A DNA stretch of 7,217 nt from Rhodospirillaceae bacterium CCH5-H10 (GTDB lineage: Bacteria; Pseudomonadota; Alphaproteobacteria; Reyranellales; Reyranellaceae): NCBI GenBank assembly GCA_001557035.1, contig LSKJ01000474.1, positions 1 to 7,217 on the forward strand. Direction: 5' to 3'. Positions 5,069-7,217 of the stretch are shown here, one piece after another. The notes under the pieces are model-generated. The model was not told where the DNA came from, made no database searches, and saw only the letters and a list, made by a program, of their open reading frames with translations. A program made the translations under genes and the position numbers. The first letter of the stretch is position 1, and each line of letters begins with the position of its first letter.

Positions 5069-6241
5069 GTGCGCTTCGCCAACGCCACGCTCTCCGACGG
5101 CAGCCGGCACGACATCGAGGTCGAGGGAGGGCGGATTTCCGCCCTCCTCCCGGCCTCGAAGCCGGCCGCCGACACGATCGACCTCGGCGGCACGCTCGTC
5201 CTGCCGCCGCTGGTCGACGGTCACATCCATCTCGACAAGACGCTGCTCGGCCTGCCGTGGCTGCCGAACCAGTCGACGGGCAACAAGGTCTCCGACCGCA
5301 TCGAGGCCGAGCGCCGCGTTCGTGCCGCGCGCACCGTGCCGGAATTCGAGACCGGCTCGAACCTGGTGCGCCAGATCGTGGCCAGCGGCACCTTGCACAT
5401 GCGCAGCCATGTGGACATCGACAACCAGCTCGGCCTCAAGAACCTCCACGAGGTCGTGAAGATCCGCGAGCACTTTCGCGATCTCGTCACCATCGAGATC
5501 GTGGCCTTCCCGCAAAGCGGCATCCTGCGCTCGCCCGGCACGGCGGAGCTGCTCGACGAGGCGATCGCGCAAGGCGCGGATCTCGTGGGCGGCCTCGACC
5601 CGGTCGGCATCGACGGCGATCTCGACGCCCATCTCGATGCGGTATTCGCCATCGCCCAGCGCCGCGGTGCGGGCGTCGACATCCACCTGCACGATGGCGG
5701 CGAGGCCGGGCTGGCGCAGATCCTCGCCATCGCCGCGCGTGCCGAAGCGCTGGGCCTGCAGGGCCAGGTCGCGGTCAGCCACGCCTTTGCGCTGGGCTCG
5801 GTCGCGACCGACAGTGTCACGCGCGCCGCCGACACGCTGGCCCGCGCCGGCGTCGCCATCATGAGCCACGGACCCGGCGGCGCGACGATCCCGCCGCTCA
5901 AGCTGCTGCGCGAGCACGGCGTCGAGGTGTTCGGCGGCTCCGACAATATCCGCGATGCCTGGTCGCCCTTCGGCAACGGCGACATGCTCGACCGCGCCAT
6001 GCAGATCGCCTACCGCGCCAACTTCCGCCACGACGAGGAGCTGGCGCTGGCCTTCGACATGGTGACGGCGGCTGCCGCGCGCGTGCTCGGTCTCCAGGAC
6101 TACGGCTTCAAGGTCGGAGGCCCCGCCGACTTCGTCACGGTCGAAGCCACGACGCTCGCCGAAGCCGTCGCCAGTCGCAAACGCCGCAGCCTCGTCGTAA
6201 AGGCGGGCCGCATCGTCGCACGCGACGGAGTCCTAGTCTGA
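5069..6241 (+). CDS. Cytosine-deaminase-like amidohydrolase, substrate unknown
   Basis: A 390-residue metal-dependent hydrolase of the amidohydrolase superfamily, COG0402 / cytosine deaminase-like branch. An N-terminal beta-sandwich strand set (MRFANATL..GGRI) is followed by the barrel and closes with ADFVTVEA and VVKAGRIVARDG. Metal and active-site positions, compared from memory with E. coli CodA, are His52-x-His54 (GHIHLDKTLL), Gln149 (AFPQSGIL, equivalent to substrate-binding Gln156), His206 (DIHLHD), His238 (VSHAF) and Asp292 (GGSDNIRDAW). The general acid/base Glu217 of CodA corresponds to Asp209 here, and CodA Asp314 to Asn293, so plain cytosine deamination is doubtful. The start is a GTG at 5069; AGGGA is only 1 nt away, so a weak GCGAG 8 nt upstream probably serves. 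The start is supported by the typical MRFANATL opening. It is 13 bp behind the aldolase and surely co-transcribed. Hydrolysis of a cyclic amide, lactam or lactone intermediate is possible; none is shown by the sequence. Confidence 0.88.
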   Translation: MRFANATLSDGSRHDIEVEGGRISALLPASKPAADTIDLGGTLVLPPLVDGHIHLDKTLLGLPWLPNQSTGNKVSDRIEAERRVRAARTVPEFETGSNLVRQIVASGTLHMRSHVDIDNQLGLKNLHEVVKIREHFRDLVTIEIVAFPQSGILRSPGTAELLDEAIAQGADLVGGLDPVGIDGDLDAHLDAVFAIAQRRGAGVDIHLHDGGEAGLAQILAIAARAEALGLQGQVAVSHAFALGSVATDSVTRAADTLARAGVAIMSHGPGGATIPPLKLLREHGVEVFGGSDNIRDAWSPFGNGDMLDRAMQIAYRANFRHDEELALAFDMVTAAAARVLGLQDYGFKVGGPADFVTVEATTLAEAVASRKRRSLVVKAGRIVARDGVLV

Positions 6242-6246
6242 AAACT

Positions 6247-6345
6247 AAAGGTCCCTCGCTACGCTCGGGATGACACCTTTTTCTGGATCAGCGCACTGCG
6301 TCGACCTCAACAATAGTGTCATCCCGAGCATAGCGAGGGACCTTT
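6247..6345. repeat. Large inverted repeat, REP/BIME-like, between convergent genes
   Basis: Two 30-nt arms (6247-6276 and 6316-6345) are inverted copies matching at 29 of 30 positions, separated by 39 nt. The one difference is C at 6261-6262 level versus the T-derived base in the other arm (GCTACGC against GCTATGC when read in the same direction). The element begins 5 bp after the amidohydrolase stop and ends 4 bp before the oxidoreductase stop, filling the convergent gap. Each arm has an imperfect internal dyad (TCCC...GGGA) at 6252-6270 and 6322-6340. The sequence style (GTCATCCCGAGC then GCGAGGGACC) resembles, from my memory, a dispersed extragenic palindrome common in many bacterial genomes; I cannot confirm that here. 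RNA from either strand would fold into a stem of about 30 bp, followed by short U-rich stretches, so it may also end transcription in both directions. No transposase is associated. Confidence 0.85.
6247..6345. terminator. Possible bidirectional terminator formed by the inverted repeat
   Basis: Transcripts of the amidohydrolase (plus) and the flavin oxidoreductase (minus) both run into this 30-bp stem. On the minus strand the stem is followed by TTTAGTTTTC, and on the plus strand only by CCTTTG, so U-tracts are modest and the 39-nt loop is long. Termination is inferred from position and fold only. Confidence 0.4.
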
Positions 6346-6349
6346 GCTG

Positions 6350-7217
6350 TCATGCCGCCTTCGCGGCCTTCACCGGCTCCCACGACTTCACCACCGGCAG
6401 CACCTCTTTCGCGAACAGCTTCAGCCCGCGCTCGCTCACCTCGTAGGGCGTGCCGCCGAATCGGAAGGCGACGTTCATCTCGAAGTCGCCCAGCAGTTCG
6501 CGGCGTGCCTCTAGGCCACGCAGGATCTTGTCCGGCGTGCCCCAGGAGGCTGCCTGCATGAAACCCGTGACCGCGCCGTCGAGGCCGCCCTTGCGCGCGA
6601 TTTCGGCCTTCTGCTGGTAGGAGTCGTAGCCCTTCACCGTCTTGAAGTGCTCACCGAGAAACTCGTAGTGATGGAAATTGCTCTCGACGAACTTGCCCTG
6701 GTAGCGCCGCGCCTCGTCCTCGATGGTCGCGGCATCGGGTCCGCAGACGCAGAACTCTGTCAGCATGACCGTCGGCGGCTCGGTGCCATGATACTGGCGA
6801 TGAAGCTGCCGCCCCTTCTCGATCATCGGCGCACGCATCTCCCACGGCCGGTCGGCGAACATCACCATGTGCGCGCCGAGCTTGGCCGCCGAGTCGATCG
6901 AATCCTCGCTCGACGCCACGGCATAGATGCGTCCATCGAACGAATGCTGTGGCCGCGGCCTGATCTCGACACGCGGCTGCTTGTAGTACCTGCCGTCGCC
7001 CTCCATGAAGCCGGTCCTGAGCGCTTCGACGATCATCGGAGCCGCCTCGTCGAAGCGGCCGCGTGACTCGTCCATGCTCAGCCGAAAGGCGTTGAACTCG
7101 CGCCGCGCGAGGCCGCGACCCATGCCGAGCCGCAGCCGCCCCTTGCTGAGCAGGTCGAGCACGGCGGCGTTCTCGGCGACACGCAGCGGGTCGTGCCACG
7201 GCAGGATGACGGCGGCC
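6350..7217 (-). CDS. LLM-class flavin-dependent oxidoreductase (luciferase-like; N-terminus beyond right edge)
   Basis: The frame is open from the right edge to a TGA at 6350, giving about 288 residues of a bacterial-luciferase-like monooxygenase. These TIM-barrel enzymes use reduced FMN (or F420 in some lineages) to oxidise aldehydes, alkanes, sulfonates or other small molecules. The visible start, ILPWHDPLRVAENAA, then LDLLSKGRLRLGMGRG, is the standard second-quarter motif, so about 70 N-terminal residues are missing. Further support is the GRIYAVASSEDSIDSAAKLG segment, where members contact the flavin phosphate, and the C-terminal GGLDGAVTGFMQAASWGTPDKI stretch split across 'GGLDGAV' and 'WGTPDKI'. 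GTG codons at 7162 and 7199 are internal or out of frame, not starts. The C-terminus is Lys/Ala-rich (VKAAKAA). It converges on the amidohydrolase and is not in its operon. The substrate cannot be told. Confidence 0.9.
   Translation of the reverse strand, partial: AAVILPWHDPLRVAENAAVLDLLSKGRLRLGMGRGLARREFNAFRLSMDESRGRFDEAAPMIVEALRTGFMEGDGRYYKQPRVEIRPRPQHSFDGRIYAVASSEDSIDSAAKLGAHMVMFADRPWEMRAPMIEKGRQLHRQYHGTEPPTVMLTEFCVCGPDAATIEDEARRYQGKFVESNFHHYEFLGEHFKTVKGYDSYQQKAEIARKGGLDGAVTGFMQAASWGTPDKILRGLEARRELLGDFEMNVAFRFGGTPYEVSERGLKLFAKEVLPVVKSWEPVKAAKAA

Noticed and set aside
4255..6031. Long minus-strand frames opposite the aldolase and amidohydrolase (4255-5193, 4961-6031, 5221-6000)
   Set aside because: Composition is typical antisense shadow (runs of Asp, Arg, Val, His); the plus-strand genes carry full catalytic sets.
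5257..6273. Plus-strand 338-residue frame overlapping the amidohydrolase
   Set aside because: Extremely Arg-rich (+1 frame of a GC-rich gene) with no start signal or domain.
6277..6315. A small gene or RNA in the spacer of the inverted repeat
   Set aside because: 39 nt with no start codon in a useful frame, no internal structure, and only a short T-run at 6278-6282; nothing to support a gene.
6647..7066. Plus-strand 139-residue frame opposite the flavin oxidoreductase
   Set aside because: It is antisense to a well-supported gene, with no Shine-Dalgarno or family pattern.

Overview
This is a GC-rich bacterial window whose genes and style suggest an alphaproteobacterium (Rhodospirillales, Reyranella or Bradyrhizobium-like). 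That placement rests on GC content, gene families and protein wording, not on a marker gene, so it is tentative. The window is protein-coding almost end to end. It holds eight genes, two of them cut by the window edges. I see no tRNA, rRNA, CRISPR array or transposase.

Leftward block (minus strand, read from about 4215 down to 1): a short aldose 1-epimerase (mutarotase), then an SDR-family NAD(P)-dependent dehydrogenase 10 bp downstream, then a four-helix membrane protein of unknown function. The membrane protein's TTG start overlaps the dehydrogenase stop codon. After a 103-bp gap carrying a palindrome comes a Bug/TctC-type periplasmic solute-binding protein, and then the N-terminal 248 residues of a DUF3592-type membrane protein that runs off the left edge.

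Rightward block (plus strand, 4273 to 6241): an HpcH/HpaI-family class II aldolase, followed 13 bp later by a cytosine-deaminase-like amidohydrolase. The two blocks diverge from a 57-bp intergenic region, so they may share control.

Convergent right end: a luciferase-like flavin-dependent oxidoreductase on the minus strand enters from beyond the right edge and ends at 6350. The 108 bp between it and the amidohydrolase is almost wholly filled by a large inverted repeat with two 30-nt arms (29/30 matching) and a 39-nt spacer. It looks like a REP/BIME-type dispersed element that could also act as a bidirectional terminator.

Working model (inference): mutarotase plus sugar-type SDR on one side, and a 2-keto-acid aldolase plus hydrolase on the other, resemble parts of a non-phosphorylating oxidative sugar or sugar-acid pathway, with the Bug protein capturing an organic acid. 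No dehydratase, TctA/TctB permease or regulator is present in the window, so the pathway is incomplete as seen. No clearly novel system is evident. The most unusual items are the convergent inverted repeat, the altered active-site residues of the amidohydrolase, and the uncharacterised membrane protein coupled to the dehydrogenase.
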